A DNA stretch of 64,000 nucleotides from Plenodomus lindquistii. Lineage: Eukaryota; Ascomycota; Dothideomycetes; Pleosporales; Leptosphaeriaceae. Below, piece after piece: positions 24,021 through 35,188 of the stretch (positions within the stretch are counted from its first letter, which is position 1; every line of letters starts with the position of its first letter). The stretch spans positions 1 to 64,000 of the forward strand of contig JANUWI010000023.1 in assembly GCA_025504975.1 (NCBI GenBank), written 5' to 3'. A model generated the notes under the pieces. That model did not search any database. It saw only the letters and a list, made by a program, of their open reading frames with translations, and was not told the DNA's origin. Both the position numbers and the translations under genes were made by a program.

Positions 24021-25176
24021 ATGTCGAATCGCCTTTTCACGCCCCTGAAGGTGGGCTCTGTTGAGCTCAAGAACCGGATTGCCATGGCTCCTCTTACCAG
24101 GTCAGTCGTCTCTGTAATTGTTTGGGATCCTCACAAGCGACTGACTGGCACGCAGATTTCGTGCAGACGATAATCACGTGATTTTGCCCATCGCCCAAGA
24201 ATACTATGGCCAGCGCGCATCGGTACCTGGCACATTACTAATCACAGAAGCGACCTTTATCTCTAAACAGCATGGTGGCTACCCCAACGTCCCCGGTATC
24301 TACAATCAAGAGCAAATTGACGCCTGGAAAAAGGTCACAGATGAAGTTCACAAAAAGGGGAGCTTCATTTACCTGCAATTATGGGCCTTGGGGCGTGTTG
24401 CGAATAAACAATTCACAGAAGCAAATGGGATTACAGTGAAGAGCTCCAGTGCCATACAGTTGGACGAAGAGCACGCGGTACCCCAAGAGATGACCCAGGA
24501 AGACATCAAAGAGACTGTAGCCACATTTGCGCAGGCAGCTAAGAACGCAGTCGTAGCCGGATTCGACGGTGTTGAGATCCATGGAGCCAACGGATATCTT
24601 GTTGATCAATTTTTGCAGGATACTGTCAACAAGCGAACTGACAACTATGGCGGCTCTGTAGAGAACCGCTCCCGATTTGCGGTCGAAGTCACGCAAGCTG
24701 TTGTTGATGCGGTTGGTGCCGACCGCACTGGAATTCGTCTTTCACCCTACTCCGATTTCCAGGGCATGAAGATGGCGGATCCGCTCCCACAGTTTTCCGA
24801 CATCATCAAGAAGCTTGCATCGTTCAACCTCGCCTACCTGCACTTGACGGAAGCTCGTGCATCTGGCAGCACTTCAATCGAGGGTTATGAATCTCTGAAC
24901 CCATTACTACCTCACTACTCTGCTGGTCCCATCCTCATTGCTGGTGGCTTTGAAGCCGATTCTGCCAAGGAATTGATGAACGAACACAAGGACCGCGACG
25001 TTGTGGTTGTGTTTGGACGGTACTTCATATCAACGCCGGACTTGGTGTTTCGGCTGCAGAAAGGGCTGCCCTTCAATGAATACAACAGAAACACTTTCTA
25101 CAAGGTGAAGAGCGAGGAAGGGTACATTGACTATCCTTTTAGCAAAGAATGGGAGGAGGCAAAGGCCAGCCTTTGA
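24021..25176 (+). CDS. NADH:flavin oxidoreductase, Old Yellow Enzyme family
   Basis: Two exons, 24021-24100 and 24156-25176, intron of 55 nt (GTCAGT...CAG) splitting an Arg codon; 366 aa, typical for fungal OYEs. Exon 1 gives MSNRLFTPLKVGSVELKNRI and MAPLTR, the conserved family N-terminus. The active-site HGANGYLVDQFL (H169/N172 pair) matches the H-x-x-N that hydrogen-bonds the substrate carbonyl. RTDNYGGSVENRSRF, YSDFQGM and the C-terminal phosphate-binding segment (ILIAGGF, VVFGRYFISTPDLV) bind FMN. OYEs reduce activated C=C bonds using NAD(P)H; relatives act in stress response and in secondary pathways such as ergot alkaloids. The natural substrate cannot be told. A TATA box lies 98 bases upstream. 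Confidence 0.92.
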
Positions 25177-25569
25177 ATTGTGTTTCGGCTATGCTTAAGA
25201 AATGTGCTGCGGCATTGGGTCGAAGGCTTGAATTGAGGGCCAAGGTTACAATGATAGGAATCTAGATCACGAATTATGATGGACGTTCACATTTGGTGTG
25301 CAAATGATTTGATCACTAGTCAGGATGTGGGCTGTGACCGAGGAGGAGCAAGCATGTGCCAGTCACCTGCTGGCGTCATTTGCTTCAGGAATCTTTGTAA
25401 AGCCAAACTGCGTGACTGCGTGCTTGCGCAATCAGGTGACAACTTTCATGTAGTATATATGTGTTTAGAGAGTGCTCGCGAATGCCCATCACGTCCACAC
25501 GGCGTTACATAGCTTTTCCAAGCGTGACAATCGTATCTTGCCCGTCAGAAATTGCGCCCCACGGAGAAC
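25177..25569. other. Intergenic region, no gene seen
   Basis: Short ORFs here lack family resemblance. It serves as 3' flank of the OYE gene and 5' flank of the SRR1-like gene. Confidence 0.5.
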
Positions 25570-26268
25570 ATGATCTCAGCAAACGATCTAATCCTGCTTC
25601 TAGAATGGAACTTATACCAGAACTCGGAACCCGTGCGGGCGTTGCTAGCCTACCTCCGTGTGAAAACATCAGAGATGCAAACAGTTGACACTATCATTTG
25701 CTCTGGCCTGGGACCCCTGCAAGAGTGTCATGACTCAAGTCAGAACTTGCATCGCAATTTCCTCCGATATGCGATCGCCTTGGAGATCCGAGATATCTTT
25801 CAGGAAGAACATGCCAACAAAATCGAGCCCACAAAGACCACAGAAGCGGGAGTCGCGAGCAACAGCGGACAACCCAGAAAAATTCCTGTGATCGTTAAAG
25901 ACGACATGGAGCTCAGTGAGGCTTGCCTCGACTTTCTGCGAGATTCTCTAGGTATGCCTATCCCGCATCTAGATTCTGTGTCTCTAGGTATGCAACTTGG
26001 AGCCTTCGTTATTGGCAAGGAACCGATGTTCGATGTCAATTCTATCGGATTAAACAAAGGCACTCCGGTTACTGGCATCGCGGGGATGATGTGCGACCCT
26101 GTAGATGAATCCAAGGCTTCGGAGTCGCTTGCCGCCTGGTTGGCAGACCGCAAAGACTGGAAGCTATCTTGGAATGATCAAAGAGACCTGCCTGGAGAAA
26201 TTCATGCAGACACCGCCGAGGTGTCTGGCAACATGGAACTGTGGCTTTCAAAATACAATGAGGACTAA
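25570..26268 (+). CDS. Hypothetical protein, possible SRR1-like domain
   Basis: Single-exon ORF of 232 aa from the first ATG after an in-frame stop at 25525. No signal peptide or membrane segment. A hydrophobic strand followed by CSGLGPLQE (~residues 45-53), then FLRYAIALEIRDIF and a later LRDSLGMPIPHLDSVSLG, resembles the SRR1-like fold (CxGLGS near the start, aromatic-rich helix with ALxIRD, then an LG strand). The match is by pattern only. Fungal SRR1-like proteins are mostly uncharacterised; plant SRR1 affects clock and phytochrome signalling. The gene could have further exons I did not detect. Confidence 0.5.
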   Translation: MISANDLILLLEWNLYQNSEPVRALLAYLRVKTSEMQTVDTIICSGLGPLQECHDSSQNLHRNFLRYAIALEIRDIFQEEHANKIEPTKTTEAGVASNSGQPRKIPVIVKDDMELSEACLDFLRDSLGMPIPHLDSVSLGMQLGAFVIGKEPMFDVNSIGLNKGTPVTGIAGMMCDPVDESKASESLAAWLADRKDWKLSWNDQRDLPGEIHADTAEVSGNMELWLSKYNED

Positions 26269-26919
26269 GTGGTCGATGGAACTGGCATACGTGTGGACAT
26301 CATATCTAAAAATGCATTAATGATCATACATCCGATGAGTCCCGTAACCCGTCTCGCGTGAGCTCACTGGCTGGTCAACTTCATTAAAAAGAACTGATTT
26401 CCTCCCAGGGGACGCTTGAATTCGCCAGCCTTGATATTGCTAGCTATGACATCACCAGCCTCAAGGTCGCTTGCTCAGCTTCTATTCGTACTTCGCGTGA
26501 TACTGTTATTCTGATGTCCACAAACAAGATTGTCTGATAGTACAGTACTCGTTTTTCTCTTTTGATCAGTCACAGCTGGTGGTCTCTCCGATGAAATAAA
26601 TCCACGCACAGGTTACGCGAAACGTACAGTCGTTTCAGCTACGGGGAACCTTCACAGGCACAAGAATGAGTACGGCTCAGCGAAGGACTGGGATTTACAT
26701 AAGCAGAGTGAGAGTACAAGGAAATACAAATGTATTATCAGAAGGCTGGGAGGAAATAACTAGTAACGAAGTGAGGGAGAGAGATAGTGAGTGATGGTAA
26801 GGGGCATTAGTGAATGACTGCCCGCCACGAAGCACCTTTCACTACTATCTAGTAGCAGTCCACTCGATAGAAAAGCCTCGTTCGAGATTTGAGAAATCGG
26901 GGAGCTGCTTTGTTAGCTC
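26269..26919. other. Intergenic region, no gene seen
   Basis: Nothing recognisable on either strand; composition is ordinary and not RIP-like. Confidence 0.5.
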
Positions 26920-27525
26920 TTAGAGCTCGCGTATCTCAATCAACCTTTCAACACGAGGCTTACCATGATTTCCTGGTGGGATCTCTGCTCGTAGCTTCAG
27001 GACATGTTCCACGCAGGCAGTGTGATGATCCGGAATAACTGGCATAAACGCCAAAAACTTATGAGTCAACTGACCCACAAAGATAACGACACTATCCGCT
27101 TCAGGAATGTTGTCTCTATAGAGCGCAGTAATATCCGCATCAGCGTCGATCCAGGGAGCATATCGAGCTGCTTGCTCCCATATCGGTAGAAAATACCGAG
27201 AATCCTGGACCTGTCAGTTCCTACGGGATGGCAGGATGGCGCCAGGCATACTGTATTCTTTCGCCCGTTTTGAGGCTTCATGGAAAGCATAGACATCGTC
27301 TTCTCCAGTAGCGAGAAACACTTGGCGTATTGGGAGACGTTGCAGGTCGTGGAGGTAGTCTATGTACTAGCTAGTATTCTCCCATCCATCCTCGTCAGTG
27401 CAGCTATATCTTCCGGGAGCGTAAGATTTGGAATTCCGCGCCAAGCAGCGTGGATTGCGAGTAAGTTCTTCAAAGACGGTATCACGGGCGAACGAGACGG
27501 TCTTCCTGGGTTTCGACATTGCCAT
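26920..27525 (-). pseudogene. Unrecognised gene with two in-frame stops
   Basis: Minus-strand frame from ATG 27525 (or 27519, MSKPRKTVSF) to TAA 26920-26922, about 200 codons with sustained coding character: acidic and aromatic-rich segments such as RQVFLATGEDDVYAFHEASK, RYAPWIDADADITALY and PEADSVVIFVGQLTHKFLAF. The frame is broken by TAG at 27367-27369 and TGA at 27214-27216. Both could arise by C-to-T change (CAG to TAG, CGA to TGA), and neither is removed by an intron with acceptable splice sites. I do not recognise the family. A minus-strand ORF at 27790-28074 may be an upstream piece of the same gene, but nothing links them. Confidence 0.5.
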
Positions 27526-28297
27526 GTTTGATGCGCTTCTCTATGCAAATCTAAAAGGGGTATCGAACAGAAACAGATTTCGCGAACTATTTGAGCAACA
27601 GCCGTCCTATGAGGCGACATTGTTCAGATCACACAATGTGCAATATCTTTTCTAAGCTACACAGTCGAGGTGGCAGACATTGAGTGCCATTGGTTTTGTC
27701 CCACGCGTACTGCGGGATCTTTGATCGGTGGCGATATCATAGTACGGGAAGAGCTTGACAGTTAACTATCAGGTCCTAGTCGGCATATCTTAGTATACTG
27801 GAGAATATCCAATATCGGCTACTATCAATTGTAGCGCGCGACAGTGCTTAATCCAGTCCACGATGAGCGTCTTTGTATACTTGGGTTGTTGAACAGGCGT
27901 TGTCTCAGGAAAATCTTCGATTCGAAGTGGTTGATGGATAACTAATCCAGCTCGAGACTCGTCTGACTCTTCACACTTTGTCTTGTACCGGCAATGCAGG
28001 GATCCGCCTAGCGAGTGTTGCCTGATCATGACCTGCACTTGCCGCATCCTCCAGGCCTCATCAGCGCATCTCACTGCACCGTATTGTAACTAAAGCTCCT
28101 GTGTCCCGCATTTGCGTTCCACATCCCCCCCAACATACAGGGCCTGTCAAGAGGCATACCTCACCAACCAAACGGCGACGCGACGCGACGCGTCTCTAGC
28201 GCGTAAGGTACCTACCTCGGCACACGTTTTCTCGGCATCCAGAACTTCTGTAACATTTACTCTGGCGGCGGTATTGTACCGGACCTTCGTCATCAGC
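27526..28297. other. Intergenic region with one possible small coding fragment
   Basis: Contains a 94-codon minus-strand ORF (27790-28074) of unknown nature and the leader of the F-box gene. No supported gene. Confidence 0.4.
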
Positions 28298-29716
28298 ATG
28301 TCGTTTTTGAGTTTACCAATCGCCTTACTGATCAGCATCGCGGAGCACTTAGAGCCAGACTCCTGCCTTGCTCTGGCCTCAACATGCAGCGAGCTCCGGA
28401 CATGCATGCAGAGTCTGCTCTCGAAACACACAAGCCTACGCGCCGAATACGCGGTGATCGAGACTCGTGGCGCAGGTCCTATTCTCTGGACTATCTTCCG
28501 CGATTCTCTAGTTGACCCGTGCAAGGCCTGGCACGTAAGAGAACTCAACTTGCCACACACGCGCGAGCATCAACGGCAGACTCCAATACCCGACAAAGAG
28601 TTGATGTCACTCAAGCAAGCTGTGCAGGCTCTCATGCCGCTGTATCCTTCCGAGCTAGTGTTCAAGCTGGAAGCTGGAATTCTACGTGGAGATGCCAATG
28701 CCATCGTTGTCCTACTCGTCCATCATCTCCCGAACCTTCAGACGATAAGAATTACAGACTTTCAACTTGAACTCTTTGAGGAGTTCATGGAACACTGGGC
28801 CGATGCATCTACGGACTCTACTCTTGCGCCTATGCTCCCATTCCAACGCCTCAGGTCTGCATCGGTAGCTCATTGGGATACCGAGTATTCTTGCCGCTTT
28901 GATTTAGCTCGCTACTTCATCCATGCCCCTGCAATTAACACATTCGCTGGGAAGCTTATGGGCGGCGGGGTCGTGCCCTCTCTTTATTGGGAGGAGCCAC
29001 TCCAGCGTGGCCGAATTGGCCGTGGCTTGAAAGAGTTATATTTCACCTGTAGTTCGCTCAACTTTGATGAGCTCAAAATAATTCTTGCAGGTATAGCGGC
29101 TCTACAAAGCTTCACTTACGATTTTGGCGGCGCCATAGTTGATGATCGCACGTTTCATCCCAAGAAAATTATCGCAGGTTTGCTCTTACATGCAGGACAC
29201 TCCCTCAGAAGGCTCGTGGTAACGGATTATACGGACGACAATACACCGAGCAATCAACGGTGGAGAAGCGTACGTCTAGTGCCTTCGTCATCGGCGGAAA
29301 GCTGACATTCGTATCAGCACAGCGATCGTGACCTCGACAGCGTACCGTTCCGCGACTTCCAACAACTCCGCATACTCCAGTGCAGCTTTGAATGGTTGCA
29401 ATCGACTGGAGGCATGACCGATGTCGAGTCGTCTGACAGCGGCTTGGAAGAAGACAACACCGTGGAACCGCCCGGTCTTGACGTCAGAGATAATTTACCG
29501 ACGTCTTTGGAAAAGCTCTACCTCCATGGTCTATTTGACGACGATGAGTGGATGCTGCTGAGGAAGATACTTACCTCACCAAATGCTTCTCGACCCAACT
29601 TGACCATAGATGACATGCGCATCACACGTCTCCGACCACGAGATACGATAGGCACCGCTCCTTACTTAGGTAGAACCAAGGCAGATACGCTCCTCGACGG
29701 CCATGGACAAATATAG
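28298..29716 (+). CDS. F-box domain protein
   Basis: Two exons, 28298-29269 and 29318-29716, intron 29270-29317 (GTACGT...CTGAC...CAG, 48 nt, phase 0); 456 aa. The N-terminus MSFLSLPIALLISIAEHLEP and following CLALASTCSELR (residues 1-40) is the F-box pattern (LP, I-x-x-x-L, L-x-x-x-S-C/T) that docks on Skp1 in SCF ubiquitin ligases. The rest has weak leucine-rich strand repeats (LPNLQTIRITDF, LKELYFTC, LRRLVVTDYT, LPTSLEKLYLHGL) likely to bind a target. Fungal F-box/LRR-like proteins of this kind form a large fast-evolving family. The substrate is unknown. The upstream open frame back to 28112 contains no better start. Confidence 0.75.
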
Positions 29717-30868
29717 CTATCCATATTACGAACACCCATGTTATCTGATCAACCGCTAAATTATGAACACGAGATAATATCTTCGCAAAGCACGAATGCG
29801 TATCGACCATCACCTTATACCACTCATCAGTGCGCTAGGAGTATAGGACTTCAGTGTTGCTCATCTTCTGTCATTCAGACTCATTCTCATTCTACCAGGG
29901 AGCAAAAACGAGCATTTTGTACGTTGGTACTATGTAAATAGTGGATCGAAGGGTAGACCAGTGTATACTCTAGCCATTCCCCATATGCGTTGATGCCCTG
30001 CAAAGGCTACTGAAACAGTGTCGTAATGCAGCAGAGTATCAAATGAACAAATCTGTTCACCCCTCGGTGTCACCTTAAGGTATGGTTGATATGTACTAGA
30101 GACTCCACAAAAACTTGGGGCCGAGAACTTCTATGCCTTTCGAAGAAGGTACATCACGTATTCAAGGCTTAGACTGCGAACGATTGCAAGAGATAAGATT
30201 GCCCAGCGGAGATCGGCCACAATTGGCAAGGGAAATTTCCGAATGTTTACCCTTTGTCGCAGTTTGTAAGTCGAGCGAATGAGCGCAAGATATCGCGCCA
30301 GACTCCGAAAGTGTTTCGAAAGACGATTTTTAGCTCACCTGAAAGGGAAGGTGCCCGCTCAAAACAGGGCCAAGAACGAGCTTGGCTGAGGAGTTCCACA
30401 CTGTACCCCAGGCCAGTTTACTTGGCAGAACCACCAGCCTGTCCTGTCGCAATGCCGATTTCCACCCGATCTGGCACGAATAGATTAATCCAAGGCCGTG
30501 AATCAGTTTCAAAAACCATGCCGACGTGACCGGCATAGACGTGGGCGAACTACTCCACACAATGATTAAGTCTACAGCCCTTCGACATGCCTCTTTCGAT
30601 CCTAATCGCCCGGCATCGACCGCGAATGGTGGCTTGATTCATCAAAATCCGCGTTATCAACACCCGGAGCAATATGAGCTGCCCTTTCGTCTCTAGAACG
30701 GGAGACTGAAGGTTTGGCTGCGTGTGGTGCCTTCCGGCCATGGACATTCATCTCCTTCGACATCAATGTATAAAGTCATCACATTAGGCCTCCGAGAATG
30801 ATCATCTGCTTCACTCGTTTTTCAAGCACATCCCAACAGTACCACTTCTCGGTCCCGTCTCAGCAAAC
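29717..30868. other. Intergenic region, no supported gene
   Basis: About 1.15 kb. Short ORFs on both strands lack recognisable motifs. The last 100 bases hold the deuterolysin core promoter. Confidence 0.5.
30769..30774 (+). promoter_or_regulatory. Probable TATA box of the deuterolysin gene
   Basis: TATAAA 95 bases before the ATG at 30869, followed by a C/T-rich leader. Confidence 0.55.
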
Positions 30869-32132
30869 ATGAAGGTTCAGATCCTTTCCGTCGCCGCCCT
30901 GGCTTCTCTAGCCAGCGCCTTCTCGGACGCTCTAAGCAAGCGTGACTCTCCGCTCGCTGTTACCCTTGAAGTTACCGACAATACTCACGTCAAGGCCCTC
31001 ATCGTGAACAATGGCTCTGACGATCTGAAACTTTTTAAGACTGGTACCTTCCTCGATGGTCAGTTGCATGCCCCGGCTGGCACAGATTGAGACTCATGAT
31101 TGTCCAGATTCACATGTAGAGAAGGTAGAAGTCTTCAAGGCCGGCGAGAAGGTCCCCTTTGATGGTATCAGGCTACGTGTGAGCACTGCGAACCTGGACG
31201 AATCCGCTTTTCAGGTTCTTGCAGCGGGAGAATCCATCGAAGCCTCGTTCGATATCGCTGTGGCTCACGACCTAGCTGCCGGCGGGGACTTCGATGTTGT
31301 CACCGAAGGCGCTTTCGCCTACGCTGATCTCGATTCGACCGTCATTGCGGGCGCCGTTCCTTTCACCAGCAATACTGTTGCTACCGCAGTCAATGGTGAG
31401 CAGGCCGCGAAGGTCCGCCGCGACTATCAGGATCTTGCGAAGCGCACAGTCGTGCAGACAGACTGCACCGGCACTCGCCGTACTGCCACGACCACCGCGT
31501 TGTCCAACTGTGCTTCCCTAGCCCGCACGGCCGCCTCAGCTGCCGTCAACAACGCCGCGAAGCTGAACGAGTACTTCAAGTGAGTGAACATGTCACCTCC
31601 ATGGCAGCTTTTACTGATAAACAAGATCCACTACTTCTACAACTGCCACCACAGTCCAGCGCGTCTTCAACAATGTCGCTACTCAGTGCGGCTCTACCAC
31701 ATCCGGCAACTCCCGCTACTACTGCACTGATATCCTCGGCGCTGTAAGTTGGGTTCTCCGATGAGATTAAACATCAGCTGACTTCAGAACCTTGAATAGT
31801 GCTCCAGCGGTGTTTTAGCCTACACTTACCCATCGACCAGCCAAATGGTCAACTGCCCGTTGTTCTTCAGTGGCCTCACAGCGCTCAGCCGCACTTGCCA
31901 CGCTCAAGATCAAGCTACCACTGTCCTGCACGAGATGACCCACTTAACCCAGGTCAAGGGCACCACTGACTATGGCGGCTACGGGTACAACTTCGTTCGC
32001 AGCCTTACTGCTGCGCAGAACCTGAACCACGCTGATACCTACACCCTTTTCGCTCAGGGTGAGTATGCTGATTCATTGCCATGGAATGGGCCAGAAGCTA
32101 ACCAGTATATAGCTCTCTACGCCGGCTGCTAG
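30869..32132 (+). CDS. Secreted deuterolysin-type metalloprotease (M35)
   Basis: Four exons: 30869-31058, 31108-31579, 31626-31743, 31800-32132; introns of 49, 46 and 56 nt; 370 aa. Signal peptide MKVQILSVAALASLASA, then a propeptide that ends at a Kex2-like KR (YQDLAKR). The mature domain begins TVVQTDCTG and carries the zinc site HEMTH (H304/E305/H308) followed by GTTDYGGYGY, whose Asp (~D317) is the third ligand of the aspzincin clan. Cys residues (DCTG, SNCASL, QCGSTTSG, YCTDILGACSSG, NCPLFF, TCHA, final C) fit the family disulfides. It is an extracellular neutral protease, exported through the secretory pathway; related enzymes serve nutrition and sometimes host colonisation. Intron 1 is needed to bypass the stop in the GTD* reading. 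Confidence 0.92.
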
Positions 32133-32387
32133 ATCTACACGACTCTTGCGGACCGACGACAATGACGTTGGGATGCTCGGTGGCCAGCGGTCAATTGCTT
32201 GGAAAAAGGCTTCATGTAAATACCTTGTCAACAAGAATGCCTTCCCAATCGCATCGAATTTATCGTAAAACTAGACCCTAACATGTTGCTAAAGAGGGTA
32301 AAATGATCGAACTTCGACTACTGCTGACGCATGACTATGCAATGTCACGCCTCCGCTGTGTTATCAAGAGCAAGTTTCGCTTTCTAT

Positions 32388-33449
32388 CTATGCTGTGGCC
32401 CTCCAGTGCGAAGGTCCACCGTCCTTGTCGAACTTTGCCCAAAATTCTGAAATGTGATCAGCGACCTCTAGCACCCTGTCCCGGACCACACCATGTCCCA
32501 CTTGCGGTCCTACCTGGGTGTCCCGAACCCCAAGTTCCTCAAACTGCCCAGCGCTGCACAATGGGTCTAACTCACCCAGTACAGCAAGGGATGGAATATC
32601 TGTGCGTACCGCGTCTCGAAATGCCTCTTCATTGTCTAACACACCGCCATCTTTGAAAATGGCAACGACCGAGGCTGTGTGGCCCGGATGCATGCGCATC
32701 TGCCATTCTCGAACTGCCTCCGCGACAACCTCACCATTCGCAACTCTTTCTTTCCAATTTGAAGGCACGACTAGCTCAACACCTTCTAGAAACGATAACA
32801 CCCACTTGCGAGCTGCAGCCTCATCACCACCGCGAAGGTACACACGCTCATCTTCGGTGAATTTCGTAGACGATATCATTCCAGCGGGGGCAACAAGCGT
32901 ATAGCTTTGGACACGCGATCGATGCGACGCTACGAAGCCAGCAGTCAACGCAGCCCCGAATGAGAATCCGACGAGATGTGCAGTCCACCAACTGAGGTGA
33001 TCTAGCAAGGTTTCCAGGAGTCAGTGAAATATAGACGCCTCATGCGCGACGACAGGAGTGTCGCTCAAGCCATGGCCCCAAAGATCAACCAATGCGAAGT
33101 GCGCATGTGGGAATCTTGTGTGCAGCGCGCGCGCAAGTGGCAGCTTGCCCAGAGCCGGCGTCTGGACACCATGTATGAAGAGTGCAAGATGAGGATGAGA
33201 AATCGCACTTGATGTGGGTATATCAGTCGATGGCAGTATCTCGTAATACGCAGCTCTTCCGTTGGCGGTGTGTATGAATTTAGCAGGTGGGAGTAGGCTG
33301 CCGAAAGTTGCCGTGAAGGCTTCCTCGCTTGGTCCGGGGATGGGGGAAGCCGCTGAGCTGAGTGCCGCACCCGGTCGCGGTAGTACAATTTCATCGAAAA
33401 TGGAAGACGTTGCGATACAAGGGGCGCAAACACAACTGTTTGACTTCAA
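32388..33449 (-). pseudogene. Alpha/beta hydrolase interrupted by one in-frame TGA
   Basis: One continuous minus-strand frame of 354 codons is split only by TGA at 33021-33023. Before it: FIHGVQTPALGK (oxyanion region) and ALVDLWGHGLSDTP. After it: LVGFSFGAALTAGF with the nucleophile serine (~S163), LVAPAG, then GELDPLCSAG and VGHGVV (acid and His). Both sides align in order to one alpha/beta hydrolase, with no gap, no shift and no GT-AG intron covering the stop. Translation stopping at TGA would give 142 aa lacking the nucleophile. Either the gene is dead by a single C-to-T change (CGA to TGA) or the TGA, in a leaky UGA-C context, is read through. The start at 33449 is the first Met in frame; MATSSIF-like starts further in are possible. 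Confidence 0.7.
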
Positions 33450-33800
33450 TGCTGCGGATGACGCAGCTTGCTGCAGTCAGTTTCGTAGAAAGCCGGGCGT
33501 GACTCACACTTACGGTGGTCTGGAGTTTTTCGTTGCCTAAACATGACTAGACTTACCGGAACTGGAACTTACATATGGATCGCGGATGGTCGCACGGGCC
33601 TGAATCACAACGTCCTACTATGGACATGTTATTCACGTGTTCAGCACTTACCCTAACGTTGAGTACTGTAGATGGTCTATTCTGAAAACTATTTATTCAA
33701 ATCGGGAATCTAACAAGGCTGTGAAAAGGGTGTCGTCTCTAAGCGTTTAGATCTTCATGCTATCATAGTTACTTCATATACAAAATCTAGCAGGAGTGTG
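33450..33800. other. Intergenic region, no gene seen
   Basis: Upstream flank of the hydrolase and 3' flank of the membrane-protein pseudogene. Nothing recognisable. Confidence 0.5.
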
Positions 33801-35188
33801 CTACCTCTCCGATTCGGCTATGGCTCTGGGAACCACTGCGCGCTTCTCTGTTGCAATATCGCAATCCCTATGAAACTTCCAATTCAGGCAGACTTCAAGT
33901 GTTCGTACCATTCCTTGTTGCGGTTCGTGCGATGCGGCGTCCTCCTGGCCTACCATTTCATCGAGACTACCTATGGTAATGTCGGCCAGTGAGCCAACCT
34001 TGCGATGTGTTCTGCGGCCCCATGCCATGGATACGTCAGTGGAAAATGGATCGTTCGAGCAAATTCTGGAGGTGCCAGTACGAGAACCTCCTCTCCATGC
34101 TTTGTGAAAAAGAGGACGCATTGTAGGAAGGAATGCAGACATGATCACGACATTTTACTCAACTGTAGTGTTGATCAGCAAAGGTTCATGAACACAGTGT
34201 ATAATTAGACTGAGGGGAAGACCCACAGACCCCAGAGAACCAAAGGGACGGGATTATATACTTTGCTTGTCAGCTTGCTTCATTGAACTGACTATTCTTT
34301 GACTTATATAGGTCCTCTGTATCTGTGAACAGCCGTAGATATGTGCCCTTAACGATGGTAAAAATAGCAGATAGCATCGTCAATTCCGTCATGAGACACA
34401 GCCCAATTTTGGTCGAACGTGGCATTTGTAACATCGCAAATACGCGCACAGGTACGATTGCAAGCACTACATCGGTCAAGGTCGTGTATACATACAGCCA
34501 GTACGAAAAGTTATTCAAGACGTTCGGACTCCAATAAGACCCTGGCAGCGTCTTTTCCCATAACGTCTGGGGTGGTCGGCATTGCGCGAAGGTCAGAACC
34601 ATGGTGATTATAGCGAATCCGACCTGCAGTATCACCATACCATACAGAACGAACGTCTGACGTTGGTTAGGCTCCAGTAATTGGCATATAAGGATTGCAA
34701 CGGAGATATTTGGGAAACTGAAGGCGCCTACGGAAGTTGACCAGCTGCGACAGGGATTAATGGGTATACGAACCAAGACTAAAAGCTGCCGAGCACATTA
34801 AATCGTGTCAAACTATGGCGAATTGAAGCATACCTACGGTAGCCTAACATCTGATATTTCGCGGTCACGAAAAACTGCTCTTCGCCGAATTCCGCAGCAA
34901 CTATTGAACTATGACGATCAAAGCCCAAGTGAACGCGGTAGTGCGCAAGGGATATGCGATAATACTCAGAATCTGAAGCATGTCAGGCCTATTGTCTAGG
35001 GCAACAGGCTGCGAACTTGTGACTAACTACTGAGAAGATAATTAAGAAGTCGTCCCAGCCAACGACATGGACCATCTTGACTCGCGCGAATAACTTTATA
35101 TAACTGTGACAATAGCAAGTCCCGTTGGCACCCAAGCAATGACTATAACCTCAGTTTGTCTGCTTTCATTGGGGTCGGTCTCCCGCAT
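33801..35188 (-). pseudogene. Broken rhodopsin-domain (PTH11-like) integral membrane protein
   Basis: Ordered pieces of one fungal seven-helix family appear on the minus strand in different frames: MRETDPNESRQTEVIVIAWV (ATG 35188), a KLFARVKMVHVVGWDDFLII segment, GEEQFFVTAKYQMLGY, GAFSFPNISVAILICQLLEP, the long open part 34776-34270 (ILQVGFAIITMVLTFAQC, WSPNVLNNFSYWLYVYTTL, TDVVLAIVPV, TKIGLCLMTELTMLSAIFTI), VPLVLW, and NVVIMSAFLPTMRPLF to the stop at 33801. Some breaks can be introns, but a one-base shift near 35094, another near 34925 and TAA at 34155-34157 (where homologs have Q or H) remain. The family holds surface receptor-like proteins with unknown ligands. The gene is very probably non-functional. 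Confidence 0.65.

Noticed and set aside
27790..28074. 94-codon minus-strand ORF
   Set aside because: Some coding texture but no motif, and no splice link to the pseudogene at 26920-27525 could be shown.
30254..30747. ORFs on both strands in the F-box/deuterolysin gap
   Set aside because: No recognisable protein; likely chance.
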